DNA from: Planctomycetaceae bacterium UBA4732
GTDB lineage: Bacteria > Planctomycetota > Planctomycetia > Gemmatales > Gemmataceae
Length of the DNA: 11,804 nucleotides
Assembly (NCBI GenBank): GCA_002404095.1
Contig: DHJA01000035.1
Span: 1-11,804 of the forward strand
Direction of reading: 5' to 3'
The notes under the pieces were generated by a model. That model was not told the origin of the DNA. It did no database searches and saw only the letters and a list, made by a program, of their open reading frames with translations. The translations under genes and the position numbers were made by a program. Below, one piece after another: positions 1 to 7,536 of this stretch (the stretch's first letter is position 1; each line of letters begins with the position of its first letter).

Positions 1-18
1 CTGATTTCAAGACGCCCT

Positions 19-801
19 CTAAGGGGAGCCCCACCAGTTGTTGTTGCCGTTGTTGGTCGGCGAGTCCTTGACAATCTGCCGGTCGCTGCGCCCAGTGCCG
101 CCATAACCGCCCGAGTAAATGCCCTCGTCCCAACCGCTGGACGCGCCGTTGGTGTAATAATTCGTTTGCATCGACTTCTCGCCAACCAGAACGGTATTGC
201 TCAGGCCGTTCTGCGACGTGACCACCGCCATCGTCGGCGACTTGTTAAACAGAAATCCCTTGTCGGCGCCGTTGTTACAGGCGTTAATGGCGTAGTCGGT
301 GAAGGGGCACCAGTAGTTGGGGCTGTTACCGTTGGAGATGGAGTGGCCGGGATTGCGGCCGCGGCCTGGGTCCATGTACGTCTTTATCGTGACGGTATAC
401 GGAGTGGCCACCCCGACCGGGAGGGTATTGTTTCCCGTGATGGGGGCGAGAGCCCTCACGCCCGTGTAGATGTTCGACTGCTCGATGTACGGTAGAATCT
501 GGAACGCCCAGCACCAGTCGTTGGGGTTGTTGGTGTTGTTGCCGCAATCGGGGAGTTTGTTGTAATTGTCGTTGTAGGTGTGGCAGCCGAGGCCGATCTG
601 CTTGAGATTGTTCGTGTTGCTGATGCGGGCCGCGGCCTCGCGGACCTTCTGCACGGCCGGCAGCAACAGGCCGATCAAGATGGCGATGATGGCGATAACG
701 ACGAGCAACTCAATCAGCGTGAAGCCGCGCTGTCGTCGCCCCTGGCCGGGTTGCGGGTGTGTCTCTTGCACGACAAGGATCCTTTCGTTTGGAATGGACA
801 T
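19..801 (-). CDS. DUF1559 pseudopilin-like protein, C-terminus probably cut short
   Basis: The 260-aa product starts with a 26-residue basic leader and then [14 protein letters not shown] (residues 25-38). This is the class III (type IV pilin) signal: cleavage after G26 and Glu at +5 (E31), followed by a hydrophobic helix to about residue 50. The segment after the helix, [14 protein letters not shown], is the hallmark of planctomycete DUF1559 proteins, which are thought to be exported surface or pseudopilin proteins of unknown role. The body is Asn/Gly-rich, as usual. Family members normally end with an H-x9-DG-type motif (GxxNxxxxDGSV) about 20-30 residues after the point reached here. This one stops with TAG right after WWGSP, and a second in-frame TGA follows at 7-9. 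The motif is therefore absent from this frame, which suggests a nonsense or frameshift lesion or a real short variant. The start is ATG at 801; no clear Shine-Dalgarno is visible. Confidence 0.9.
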   Translation of the reverse strand: MSIPNERILVVQETHPQPGQGRRQRGFTLIELLVVIAIIAILIGLLLPAVQKVREAAARISNTNNLKQIGLGCHTYNDNYNKLPDCGNNTNNPNDWCWAFQILPYIEQSNIYTGVRALAPITGNNTLPVGVATPYTVTIKTYMDPGRGRNPGHSISNGNSPNYWCPFTDYAINACNNGADKGFLFNKSPTMAVVTSQNGLSNTVLVGEKSMQTNYYTNGASSGWDEGIYSGGYGGTGRSDRQIVKDSPTNNGNNNWWGSP

Positions 802-857
802 GAAAAATTACCGCATGGACATTGTAAAGCGGCCGTTTGGCGCATACTAGAGCAAAA

Positions 858-883
858 TGAAAAAAGTCTGAGAAATTTTTTCA
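858..883. repeat. A/T inverted repeat between divergent genes
   Basis: Two perfect 8-nt arms, TGAAAAAA (858-865) and TTTTTTCA (876-883), flank a 10-nt loop. The element lies 57 nt upstream of the DUF1559 start and 140 nt upstream of the Nudix start, in an otherwise GC-rich 221-nt intergenic region. It could be an operator or an AT-rich UP-like element for the DUF1559 gene. The arms are low in complexity, so chance is possible. Confidence 0.35.
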
Positions 884-946
884 CGGCCGATCGAGCGGCT
901 TTTCGCAACGTCCACCGCATCCCTCGAAAAGACCGCGCGACAGGCT

Positions 947-975
947 TTGCGGCGAACGGGGCGCATCTCTACACT
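947..975 (+). promoter_or_regulatory. Possible sigma70-type promoter of the Nudix-kinase-protease run
   Basis: TTGCGG (947-952) and TACACT (970-975) are separated by exactly 17 nt. They match the -35 and -10 consensus at 3/6 and 4/6 positions. Initiation near 982 would leave a leader of about 40 nt containing AGAGG at 1012-1016. The matches are moderate, and nothing else in the 802-1022 gap looks better on the plus strand. Confidence 0.3.
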
Positions 976-1022
976 GGTGGGAAGAACGTCGCGCCAAGCC
1001 GCCGCGAATCCAGAGGTATTTC

Positions 1023-1535
1023 ATGCCGCGTACCCTCATACACAAAGGTCGGAAAATCCAGGTCTATCGCGACGTCGAGCCGGGGCCGGACGGCCAGCCC
1101 ATCGAACGCGACATGGTGATCCATCCCGGCGCGGCCGCGATCCTGCCCCTGGTGGACGCCGATCATATCTGCTTGTTGCGCAACCCGCGCTTTGTCGTGA
1201 ATGAAACGATATGGGAAATACCGGCCGGGACGTTGGAACCGGGCGAGGCGCCGGAAGCCGCCGCCGTGCGCGAACTGGAGGAAGAAACAGGTTATCAGGC
1301 GAAGCGTTGGCGGAAACTGGCCGCATTCTACCCGTCGCCGGGCGTCCTTAGCGAGAGAACGCACCTATTCTTAGCAGAGGAGCTGACGCCGGGCGCCATG
1401 CGGCGGGAAGCCGATGAACAAATGGAACCGCAAGTGGTGACATGGGAACAGGCGATGGCCTGGGCACTGGACGGTACGATCCGCGACGCGAAGACGCTCG
1501 TGGCGTTGTTATTATGGGATCGGCTGCGAAAGTGA
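1023..1535 (+). CDS. Nudix hydrolase, ADP-ribose pyrophosphatase-like
   Basis: The 170-aa protein contains a perfect Nudix box at residues 69-91. The pattern Gx5Ex7REUxEExGU is satisfied by G69, E75, R83-E84-L85, E87-E88, G90 and Y91. This loop-helix-loop binds the divalent metal for pyrophosphate cleavage. PSPG at 104-107, about 14 residues after the box, is where ADP-ribose pyrophosphatases carry their subgroup proline. Together with the N-terminal strand KIQVYRDVEP this favours ADP-ribose or another nucleoside-diphosphate sugar as substrate, acting in the cytosol. The length fits the NudF/ADPRase subgroup. The ATG at 1023 has AGAGG 6 nt upstream. The sugar-kinase gene follows after 42 nt on the same strand, so co-transcription is likely. 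Substrate choice among Nudix enzymes cannot be fixed from sequence alone. Confidence 0.9.
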   Translation: MPRTLIHKGRKIQVYRDVEPGPDGQPIERDMVIHPGAAAILPLVDADHICLLRNPRFVVNETIWEIPAGTLEPGEAPEAAAVRELEEETGYQAKRWRKLAAFYPSPGVLSERTHLFLAEELTPGAMRREADEQMEPQVVTWEQAMAWALDGTIRDAKTLVALLLWDRLRK

Positions 1536-1577
1536 TGCGGGACGACCGAAAACAACTGGTATAGGGGAGCTAACACA

Positions 1578-2273
1578 ATGAAGATTCTCGTACTCGATGT
1601 GGGCGGTACGCATATTAAACTTCGGCTATCGGAGCAGGAGGAGGTGCGCAAGTTCGACTCGGGGCACTTGATGACGCCGCAGCAGATGATCGACGGCGTG
1701 CGCGCGAACACTTCGGACTGGCCCTACGATGTGGTTGCCATCGGCTTTCCGGCGCCGATCATTAATGGCAAGATTGCCAAGGAGCCGGTAAATCTCGGCC
1801 CTGGTTGGGTGGGCTTCGACCTGGAAGCCGGCCTTGGCAAGCCAGTGCGCTTGATTAACGACGCCGCCTTGCAGGCGCTCGGCGGCTATCAGGGCGGCCG
1901 GATGCTGTTCCTCGGCCTGGGCACCGGTCTGGGCACGACGCTGATCGTCGATAACGTCGTGGTCGGCCTGGAACTCGGACATTTGCCCTACCGAAAGGAT
2001 AAGGAGTTCGAGGAATACGTTGGCGTGGCGGCGCTGGAACGCATGGGCAAGAAGAAGTGGCAGGCCTATGTATTCGAGGTGGTGGCCCGGCTGAAGGCGG
2101 CGATGGTGGCTGACTACATTCTTCTCGGGGGCGGAAACGTTAAAAAGCTCACCGAACTGCCGCCAGGCTCGCGCCGCGGCAACAACGCCGACGCCTTCCT
2201 TGGCGGCGAACGTCTCTGGCGCACCCAGCCGGTCGTGAGTACGCCGCAACGAGGCGACGAAAATGTCCACTGA
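1578..2273 (+). CDS. ROK-family sugar kinase, polyphosphate glucokinase-like
   Basis: The 231-aa protein has the actin-fold sugar kinase landmarks. The phosphate-1 loop DVGGTHIK lies at residues 7-14, the catalytic Asp in LINDA at D95, the phosphate-2 loop GTGLGT at 115-120, ELGH at 132-135 and the adenosine-motif glycines GGGN at 184-187. The Cys-rich zinc motif (CxCGxxGC) of most ROK kinases and repressors is missing, and there is no DNA-binding N-terminus. Short ROK proteins without the zinc motif include the polyphosphate/ATP glucokinases, so phosphorylation of glucose or a similar hexose is the best guess. The phosphoryl donor is undetermined. AGGGGAG at 1563-1569 is a strong ribosome binding site 8 nt before the ATG. 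The last 11 nt overlap the CPBP protease gene in another frame, which implies translational coupling. Confidence 0.82.
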   Translation: MKILVLDVGGTHIKLRLSEQEEVRKFDSGHLMTPQQMIDGVRANTSDWPYDVVAIGFPAPIINGKIAKEPVNLGPGWVGFDLEAGLGKPVRLINDAALQALGGYQGGRMLFLGLGTGLGTTLIVDNVVVGLELGHLPYRKDKEFEEYVGVAALERMGKKKWQAYVFEVVARLKAAMVADYILLGGGNVKKLTELPPGSRRGNNADAFLGGERLWRTQPVVSTPQRGDENVH

Positions 2274-3654
2274 CGCGCCGGATGCGTCGCCGCGGCCGGC
2301 GCCGCGCGGCCATCCGCTGATCGCCTGGACGGTAATCCTACTTGCCGTAGCGGGTTTGTTCGTATTGCAATTAGAGTTCCATCCTGCCGCCGAGGGGGAG
2401 CAGTTCGACGCCTTTGAAATCCAGGCCCGCTGGCTTGTAGGCGCCGCCAGCTTTGGGCCGCAAACGCCCGAGGTCTATAGCCGCCAGGTGAAAGACCTCG
2501 ACCGTGGTTCTGTAGGCCAACGGTTGCGCTTTGTGGTTCTTGCGGGTGAGCTGGCCGGCCCCACCGAAGCGCTCGCTCGTCTCGAAGAGCTACAAGGCCT
2601 CGAAGGCCACGGCGCGGTCGCGCATAATAACGAAGACACTGCCACCGGCGAAATCCTCAACTGGCTCTATCACGATTACGAGGTGGATGCGCTATCCGCG
2701 CCTTCGCTCTCGGAGGCGGATCGTCAGCAATTGCATCGCCAGCTGGGCTGGTTCGGCGACCTGGCTTTGAATCCGCGGGACGGACCGGACGCCGCCGCGC
2801 GTGCGGCGGTGCTGGCCCCGGCCCAGCGGCTAATAATCGCTTTCGTCGGCCTCTTTTTGGCCGCCCTGTTCGCCGCCGCGATTGGCTTCACGCTACTGGT
2901 TTTGTTCGTCGTGTTGTGGCGCCACATGCGCAGCCGCTTCACCACCGGCTCACTTTATGGCGGCATTTACGCCGAAACTTTCGCCCTTTGGCTCCTCCTT
3001 TGCTTCGGGCTTGGTTGGCTGATTCGGCGCCTCGCACCGGGTCTCTCTTTGCCCCAGACCGGGCTTCTTGTCCAGTTCGGCGGCCTCATCGCCCTGGGAT
3101 GGCCTGTTTTTCGCGGCGTCGCCTGGCGGCAAGTGAGTCAAGACATCGGCTGGCGCGCCGGAGATCAGCCGATCCGCGAACCCTTCTACGGCGTCCTCTG
3201 CTATCTAGCGACATTGCCGATAGTGATGGTCCTTATGTTGATGGTCGCCCTGATTCTCCAATTCGGACCAAAGTGGATAGCAGCGCCGACTCATCCCATC
3301 GTTGGGGAAGTGCTGCACGGGGGCTGGTGGGCCTGGATACAGACCTTTTTTGTGGCCAGCATAGGAGCGCCCTTGGTGGAAGAAACGATGTTCCGTGGCG
3401 TCCTTTATCGTCACTTGCGCGAAGCGACGGCCAGCCGGGGCCGCTGGCGCAGCGTGGTAATCAGCGCGCTTGTGGCCGCCTTCGTTTTCGCGGCGCTGCA
3501 TCCGCAGGGCTTGCTGGGAATACCGTTGCTCATGGCCCTCGCCTGCGGCTTCACGGCAGCGCGCGAATGGCGCGGGTCTCTCGTGCCGTCTATGACGGTC
3601 CACGCCCTGCACAATGGGATAGTCACGCTGATGCTGATTTTAGCCGCGGGCTGA
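2263..3654 (+). CDS. CPBP-family intramembrane metalloprotease with extended N-terminus
   Basis: This 463-aa membrane protein belongs to the CPBP/Abi family (PF02517, Rce1-like type II CAAX protease fold). The three catalytic motifs are clear: EETMFR with E373, E374 and R378; H413 in FAALH; and HALHN with H447 and N451. They lie in the last 100 residues, within and between hydrophobic helices at about 354-372, 397-412, 415-431 and 441-461. Further helices are at about 188-219, 236-257, 263-283 and 309-334. Unusually, a first helix (about 19-37) is followed by about 150 polar residues (38-187), rich in charged and Leu/Glu segments, before the core. This is probably one soluble domain on the outer face. 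Family members cleave membrane or prenylated peptides or act as scaffolds; the substrate here is unknown. ATG at 2263 has GAGG 8 nt upstream and lies inside the end of the kinase gene. Confidence 0.88.
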   Translation: MSTDAPDASPRPAPRGHPLIAWTVILLAVAGLFVLQLEFHPAAEGEQFDAFEIQARWLVGAASFGPQTPEVYSRQVKDLDRGSVGQRLRFVVLAGELAGPTEALARLEELQGLEGHGAVAHNNEDTATGEILNWLYHDYEVDALSAPSLSEADRQQLHRQLGWFGDLALNPRDGPDAAARAAVLAPAQRLIIAFVGLFLAALFAAAIGFTLLVLFVVLWRHMRSRFTTGSLYGGIYAETFALWLLLCFGLGWLIRRLAPGLSLPQTGLLVQFGGLIALGWPVFRGVAWRQVSQDIGWRAGDQPIREPFYGVLCYLATLPIVMVLMLMVALILQFGPKWIAAPTHPIVGEVLHGGWWAWIQTFFVASIGAPLVEETMFRGVLYRHLREATASRGRWRSVVISALVAAFVFAALHPQGLLGIPLLMALACGFTAAREWRGSLVPSMTVHALHNGIVTLMLILAAG

Positions 3655-3767
3655 TCCAATGGTCTGCCCCGTTGAGATATTGGTCAAGTGCAAGCAAGAC
3701 CCGCCAAACCACCTGGCAACGCGTGGGACGAGTTCCGTTTGTGATCTCCACCCCATCCCTCTCCAGG

Positions 3768-3773
3768 TATAAT
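3768..3773 (+). promoter_or_regulatory. Consensus -10 box of the hydrolase-gluQ unit
   Basis: TATAAT, a perfect -10 hexamer, lies in the 156-nt gap after the CPBP gene. Initiation near 3780 would give a leader of about 30 nt with GGAG at 3802-3805 and the ATG at 3811. No good -35 is present at 17-18 nt (TCTCCA), so either an activator helps or the match is accidental. The rest of the gap shows no clear terminator hairpin. Confidence 0.45.
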
Positions 3774-3810
3774 GAAGTATCGTTCGCCTCGCTGCACCCC
3801 TGGAGCGTCC

Positions 3811-4791
3811 ATGCACACCCCGCTGGTATTTTCCGCCGCCCTTCTGGCCTTCTCCGCCGCGCCCGCCCCAACCGACGCCATCGTCTCTCAGGAGACGCTG
3901 GATGTCCGCTATTTTGACGGCCCTGGCGCGCAGACATTGGACGTATTCGCCCCGAAGGGCGCAGCGAATCGGCCGGTGGTGCTTTTTATCCACGGCGGGG
4001 CGTGGATGTCCGGCGACAAGAACTTCTTCGGCCTCTATCGGAGCGTCGGCCGCTTCTTCGCCCGCCATGGCGCCGTCGCCGTCTGCGTCAACTATCGCCT
4101 GTCGCCGCGCGTCCAGCACCCCGAACACGTCAAGGACGTGGCCCGCGCTTTCGCCTGGGTGCGCGCCCATGCCGCGGACTACGGCGGCGACAGCGACCGT
4201 ATATTGCTGTGCGGCCACTCGGCCGGCGGACACATCGTCTCGCTTTTGGCTGCCGACGAGAACTATCTAAATAATCCGGATCTGAAGCTAACGGCCGAGG
4301 ATCGTGTTGCGATCAAAGGCGTAATGGCTGTCTCGGGAGTCTACCGCATTCCTACGCCGGAAGAGTTCGCGGTCATGATGGGCGACATGGTGAACGGCCT
4401 CTTGCAGTCCACCGGCAACAAAATGATAGCGCCGGCCACCCTGGCGCCCATCGTCCTTGGACCGAGCCGCGCTCTGAACCCATTTCGCCTCGTCTTTGGG
4501 GACGGCCGAGCCGCGGCCGCCAAGGCGTCGCCGCTGTCGCACGTTCGGAAAGGATTGCCGCCGTTCCTGGTGCTGTACGCTGGGCGCGAGCTGCCGATGC
4601 TCGACGGGATGGCCGTGGAGTTCGGCAAGGCGCTGGAGGACGCCGGCGATGCCGTCGAGGTGCGACGCATCGACGGTTGCACCCACAACAACATCCTTTT
4701 CAAGCTGAATCAAGAGAATGACCCCGCCGCCGCGGCGCTGCTGGCCTTCCTCGGCAAGTTCGGCGGCCCCGCCACGGGAGTCAAGCCGTGA
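3811..4791 (+). CDS. Exported alpha/beta hydrolase (esterase/lipase, HSL-like)
   Basis: The 326-aa product has an N-terminal hydrophobic stretch (residues 4-18, ending AAPAPTDA) that fits a signal peptide and export. The oxyanion-hole motif HGGAW is at 61-65. The nucleophile elbow GHSAGG is at 135-140 with Ser137, and the histidine is H292 in CTHNNIL. The acid is probably D265 or E260 in the segment RELPMLD. This triad layout is that of carboxylesterases of the hormone-sensitive-lipase/BD-FAE type, which cleave small acyl esters. The reading frame is open to an ATG at 3772, but that codon overlaps a TATAAT box. The ATG at 3811 has GGAG 5 nt upstream and gives a sensible signal peptide, so it was chosen. 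The stop overlaps the gluQ start. The substrate is unknown; an acyl esterase or polysaccharide deacetylase role is possible. Confidence 0.87.
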   Translation: MHTPLVFSAALLAFSAAPAPTDAIVSQETLDVRYFDGPGAQTLDVFAPKGAANRPVVLFIHGGAWMSGDKNFFGLYRSVGRFFARHGAVAVCVNYRLSPRVQHPEHVKDVARAFAWVRAHAADYGGDSDRILLCGHSAGGHIVSLLAADENYLNNPDLKLTAEDRVAIKGVMAVSGVYRIPTPEEFAVMMGDMVNGLLQSTGNKMIAPATLAPIVLGPSRALNPFRLVFGDGRAAAAKASPLSHVRKGLPPFLVLYAGRELPMLDGMAVEFGKALEDAGDAVEVRRIDGCTHNNILFKLNQENDPAAAALLAFLGKFGGPATGVKP

Positions 4792-5741
4792 GCCGCGCCG
4801 TGGTGGGCCGGCTGGCGCCGTCGCCGACGGGGGCGCAACACGTCGGCAACGCTCGCACTTATCTTCTGGCATGGCTATCGGCGCGCAGCCAAGGCGGTCG
4901 CGTCGTCCTGCGCATCGAAGATGTGGATTCGCCGCGCGTCAAGCCAGGCGCTGGCATTGCGGTGTGCGACGACCTCCGCTGGCTCGGCCTGGATTGGGAA
5001 GATGACCCTATTGTCCAGACCCAGCGCCTTTACATCTACGAAACCGCTCTGAAAACTCTGCAAAGCCGCGAATTGGTTTATCCGTGCACCTGCACACGCA
5101 CCGATGTGGAGCGCGCCGCCAGCGCCCCGCACGCCGAACACGAAGGGCCGATCTACCCAGGAACCTGCGCCGGCCGATGCGTCGCGGACGCCGCCGCCCT
5201 CGGCGATCAGCCCTACTGCTGGCGCTTCCGCGTACCGGAGCGATCACCGCAATGGATCGACGGCTTTTGCGGGCTGACGGCAATCGACCTACGAACGCTA
5301 GGCGGCGATTTCGTGGTCTGGAAAGCGCCGCGTTCCGGCATGGAGGCGACGCCAGCGTACCAGTTGGCGGTAGTGGTGGACGACGCCGCGCAGGGCGTGA
5401 CAGAGGTGATCCGCGGCGACGACCTCATTCCCTCGACGCCCCGGCAATTGCTACTCTATGAGGCGCTGAACCTGTGTCCGCCGCGATTTAGTCACGTCCC
5501 ACTGGTGGTGGGGCCGGACGGCCGGCGACTGGCGAAGCGACACGGCGATAGCCGCCTGTCGGCGTTACGCGCGGCGGGGCTGACGGCGGATAGCTTGCTG
5601 GGGTTGCTGGCGTGGTCGTGCGGATGGATCGAGGAGATATGGCCGGCGTCGGCGCGCGAGTTGTTGCCGCTTTTTCGGCTGGACGCCGTGCCGAAAACTC
5701 CCTTTGTGCTGACGCCGGAACTGATACGGACAATCCGTTAG
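4788..5741 (+). CDS. gluQ: Glutamyl-queuosine tRNA(Asp) synthetase (GluQ)
   Basis: This 317-aa class I synthetase-like enzyme has GRLAPSPTG at residues 7-15, with HVGN at 18-21 as the HIGH motif. LRIEDVDSPR (41-50) follows, and KRHGD at 250-254 replaces KMSKS. Cysteines C100 and C102, with Y123 and C127, match the CxC...YxxxC zinc site of GluQ-RS. The protein ends soon after the KMSKS region and lacks the anticodon-binding domain of full glutamyl-tRNA synthetase (about 470-500 aa). It therefore fits the paralogue that activates glutamate and attaches it to queuosine at position 34 of tRNA(Asp). The start is GTG at 4788, overlapping the hydrolase stop as GTGA, so translation is probably coupled. 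This partner is unexpected, because the hydrolase appears exported and GluQ is cytosolic. A non-discriminating short GluRS is less likely. Confidence 0.93.
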   Translation: MSRAVVGRLAPSPTGAQHVGNARTYLLAWLSARSQGGRVVLRIEDVDSPRVKPGAGIAVCDDLRWLGLDWEDDPIVQTQRLYIYETALKTLQSRELVYPCTCTRTDVERAASAPHAEHEGPIYPGTCAGRCVADAAALGDQPYCWRFRVPERSPQWIDGFCGLTAIDLRTLGGDFVVWKAPRSGMEATPAYQLAVVVDDAAQGVTEVIRGDDLIPSTPRQLLLYEALNLCPPRFSHVPLVVGPDGRRLAKRHGDSRLSALRAAGLTADSLLGLLAWSCGWIEEIWPASARELLPLFRLDAVPKTPFVLTPELIRTIR

Positions 5742-5752
5742 TCAACGCCATT

Positions 5753-7192
5753 TTAGGCCAGGATTTCGCGGATGGCCCGGCCTCCCTGCGCCACCGGGAC
5801 GGGCCGGCCGCCGCGGTCAGGCACTGGCATGTCCGGGTCAATGCCCAGACACTGGTAAATAGTCGCGCAGATGTCGGAGGTGCTGACCGGAGCGTCCTTG
5901 ACATAAGCAGCCTGTGAGTCGGAGGCGCCATACACGGAGCCGCCGCGAATGCCGGCCCCAGCCATCAGCACCGAATAACAGAAGGTCCAGTGATCGCGGC
6001 CGCCGTTGGCGTTGACGCGCGGCGTCCGGCCCATTTCGCTCATCACCACGACTAGCGTTTCGTCCAGTAGACCGCGGGCGTCGAGGTCTTCCATCAAGGC
6101 TGAGTACGTCTGATCGAGGCCGGGCAGCTTATTGTCCTTGAGGATGGAGAAGTTTTTGGTGTGCGTGTCCCAGGCGTCGTAGTCGATTTGGACGCGGTCC
6201 CAAAACAGATCCCACGTTACGTTGACGAAGCGCACGCCCGCCTCAACCAGTCGCCGGCCGATGAGCGTGCTATGGCCGAACAGGGTGCGGCCGTAGCGGT
6301 CCAGCAAGCGCGGATCCTCGTTCTTCAGGTCGAACGCCGCGCGCATGTTCGAGGAGGTCAGCACGTCGAAGGCGCGGCGTCGGTTGCGGCCGTAGTTGTC
6401 CAACGCGAGTTGCGACTCGACGCGCGGCATCTGGTCGTCGAGCTGGCGGAGCAGGCCGCGGCGCGCGTCGAAGCGATCGATGGTCAAATCGGGGCCGAGG
6501 ATACTGTCCGGGAGGATCGGCTGGCCGCGGACGACGCGGGGCGACCCGTTGGCGGCCGGCGGCGCGTTCGCGTCGCCGTAGGGTTGGCACTCGGTGGTGA
6601 GTGGGTCGTAGCGCTGGCCGAGAAAACCGGCGTAGGGGCCGGCGCGGCGGAAGACCTGGCCCCAGCCGAGCCAACAAGGCATGTAGACGTAAGCGGGGAA
6701 AGCGCTGTGGCCGGTGTTGAGGTATTCGCAAACGGAACCCATGCTGGGCGGTTGATTTTCGTGCGGATGCTGATCGAGCTGTAGTTCCTCGCAGCCGGTA
6801 TAGGACGGCAAGCAGTTGTGACAGCCGGCCTTGTGGTTGACGGATCGGATAAGGGCGGCCCGATGCATCCACTGGCCCATGCGCGGTAAATGCTCGCAGA
6901 TTTGAACGCCTGAAGCACTGGTGGCGACCGGCCGGAATTCGCTGCGAACGCCGGACGGGGCGTTGGGTTTGAGATCCCACATATCCTGAGTAGCGGCGCC
7001 GCCAAGGAGATAGAGGAGGATGACGCTCTTGGCCTTACCGGGCCGGGCGCAGGCTTCCTGCTTCTCTTCCATGGCCAGGAGGCTTGGCAAGTTGAAGGCG
7101 CCGCCGAGAAGCGATAGGGCGCCGGCTTTGAGGGTTTCGCGGCGGGTAACGCCGTCGCAGCAACGTCGTGGGCTGCCTAAAAGCGTAATCAT
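5753..7192 (-). CDS. Tat-exported DUF1501 protein
   Basis: The 479-aa protein begins with a twin-arginine signal, TRRETLKAGALSLLGGAF (residues 16-33), followed by a mature region. LYLLGGAATQDMWDLKP (60-76) is the family's GGxSQxDxxDPKP motif, here with altered residues. WDTHTKNF (341-348) and SEMGRTPRVNANGGRDHW (385-402) are the conserved C-terminal blocks. DUF1501 proteins have an alkaline phosphatase/sulfatase-like fold, act outside the cytoplasm and are amplified in planctomycetes; their activity is unknown. They usually sit directly behind a DUF1549/DUF1553 cytochrome-like gene, but none is next to this one. The start at 7192 has only a weak GAG upstream. The gene converges with gluQ over an 11-nt gap that has no visible terminator. 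Confidence 0.93.
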   Translation of the reverse strand: MITLLGSPRRCCDGVTRRETLKAGALSLLGGAFNLPSLLAMEEKQEACARPGKAKSVILLYLLGGAATQDMWDLKPNAPSGVRSEFRPVATSASGVQICEHLPRMGQWMHRAALIRSVNHKAGCHNCLPSYTGCEELQLDQHPHENQPPSMGSVCEYLNTGHSAFPAYVYMPCWLGWGQVFRRAGPYAGFLGQRYDPLTTECQPYGDANAPPAANGSPRVVRGQPILPDSILGPDLTIDRFDARRGLLRQLDDQMPRVESQLALDNYGRNRRRAFDVLTSSNMRAAFDLKNEDPRLLDRYGRTLFGHSTLIGRRLVEAGVRFVNVTWDLFWDRVQIDYDAWDTHTKNFSILKDNKLPGLDQTYSALMEDLDARGLLDETLVVVMSEMGRTPRVNANGGRDHWTFCYSVLMAGAGIRGGSVYGASDSQAAYVKDAPVSTSDICATIYQCLGIDPDMPVPDRGGRPVPVAQGGRAIREILA

Positions 7193-7226
7193 CGAAGTTA
7201 TCTCGGCGGGGAGGCGAACGTCCCCA

Positions 7227-7255
7227 ATGCTACTCTAGGCTGGCGGATGGTGCAA
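7227..7255 (-). promoter_or_regulatory. Possible promoter of the DUF1501 gene
   Basis: On the minus strand TTGCAC (7250-7255) and TAGCAT (7227-7232) are spaced by 17 nt. They match the -35 and -10 consensus at 3/6 and 4/6 positions. Initiation near 7220 would leave a leader of about 28 nt. This is supported by position more than by sequence. Confidence 0.28.
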
Positions 7256-7348
7256 ATGGATTTTCAAGGATTGATGGGATACGAAATGTCGCCTCCCTGC
7301 CAACATTGCATCGCCGAACCAAGTTGTCGTACGAGACACTACCGGAAG

Positions 7349-7394
7349 GCGAGCCGCCGGGCTTGTCCCCGCGGGGATAAACCCCGCCGCTCGC
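7349..7394. repeat. 46-nt near-perfect palindrome
   Basis: Two 22-nt arms (7349-7370 and 7373-7394) flank a central GC. They begin GCGAGC on one side and end GCTCGC on the other, and meet at CCCCGCGGGG. Eighteen of 22 positions pair by Watson-Crick rules, and one or two of the rest can wobble depending on the strand transcribed. As RNA it would fold into a very stable hairpin. No T-run follows on either side, so it is not a standard intrinsic terminator. It shares GGGATAAACCC and GGGCTT with the element at 7499-7536. Confidence 0.75.
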
Positions 7395-7498
7395 TTCTTG
7401 TTAGTGCCTTTTAGGAGAAAAATCAATGACGCAAGCCGCTGTCTGTGTAGAAGCCGAAACGTCCACGGATACGACAGCCCGCCGAAGTAGATACTAAT

Positions 7499-7536
7499 GG
7501 GTTTATCCCGGCGGGCCGAACGGCGGGCGTAAGCCC
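7499..7536. repeat. Related GC-rich repeat element, inverted relative to 7349-7394
   Basis: The element starts GGGTTTATCCCGG and ends GGGCGTAAGCCC. The start is the reverse complement of the GGGATAAACCC part of the palindrome at 7349-7394. The arms pair only imperfectly, and GGCGGGC occurs twice as a direct repeat inside. The core GGGCGTAAGCC returns as GGGCGCAAGCC at 7553-7563. It probably belongs to the same dispersed intergenic repeat family. Confidence 0.5.

Noticed and set aside
580..1119. Plus-strand open frame of 179 codons overlapping the DUF1559 start region and the Nudix start
   Set aside because: It is antisense to the DUF1559 leader and runs through the intergenic region into the Nudix gene in another frame. 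It shows no domain and has a low-complexity basic composition.
1626..2270. Long minus-strand open frame (214 codons) opposite the ROK kinase
   Set aside because: The kinase on the plus strand has all its motifs in order with a strong ribosome site; the antisense frame is a by-product of GC-rich codons.
3772..3810. Upstream start of the alpha/beta hydrolase (ATG at 3772)
   Set aside because: It overlaps a consensus -10 box, lacks a ribosome site, and would place 13 extra residues before the signal peptide.
2916..3917. Plus-strand open frame of 333 codons across the CPBP 3' half and the next gap
   Set aside because: It is an Arg/Pro/Ala-rich shadow of the CPBP gene in another frame, with no motif, and it crosses an intergenic gap and a likely promoter.
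6161..6784. Plus-strand 207-codon frame opposite DUF1501
   Set aside because: It is antisense to a gene with clear family motifs, and its Val/Ala/Gly/Glu-rich composition is typical of a shadow frame.
7349..7394. Intrinsic terminator
   Set aside because: The hairpin is strong, but no T-run follows on either strand, and no well-supported gene ends just before it.
7235..7426. Minus-strand 63-codon frame upstream of the DUF1501 gene
   Set aside because: It translates the palindrome (AGFIPAGTSPAARLP) and carries no recognisable protein pattern.
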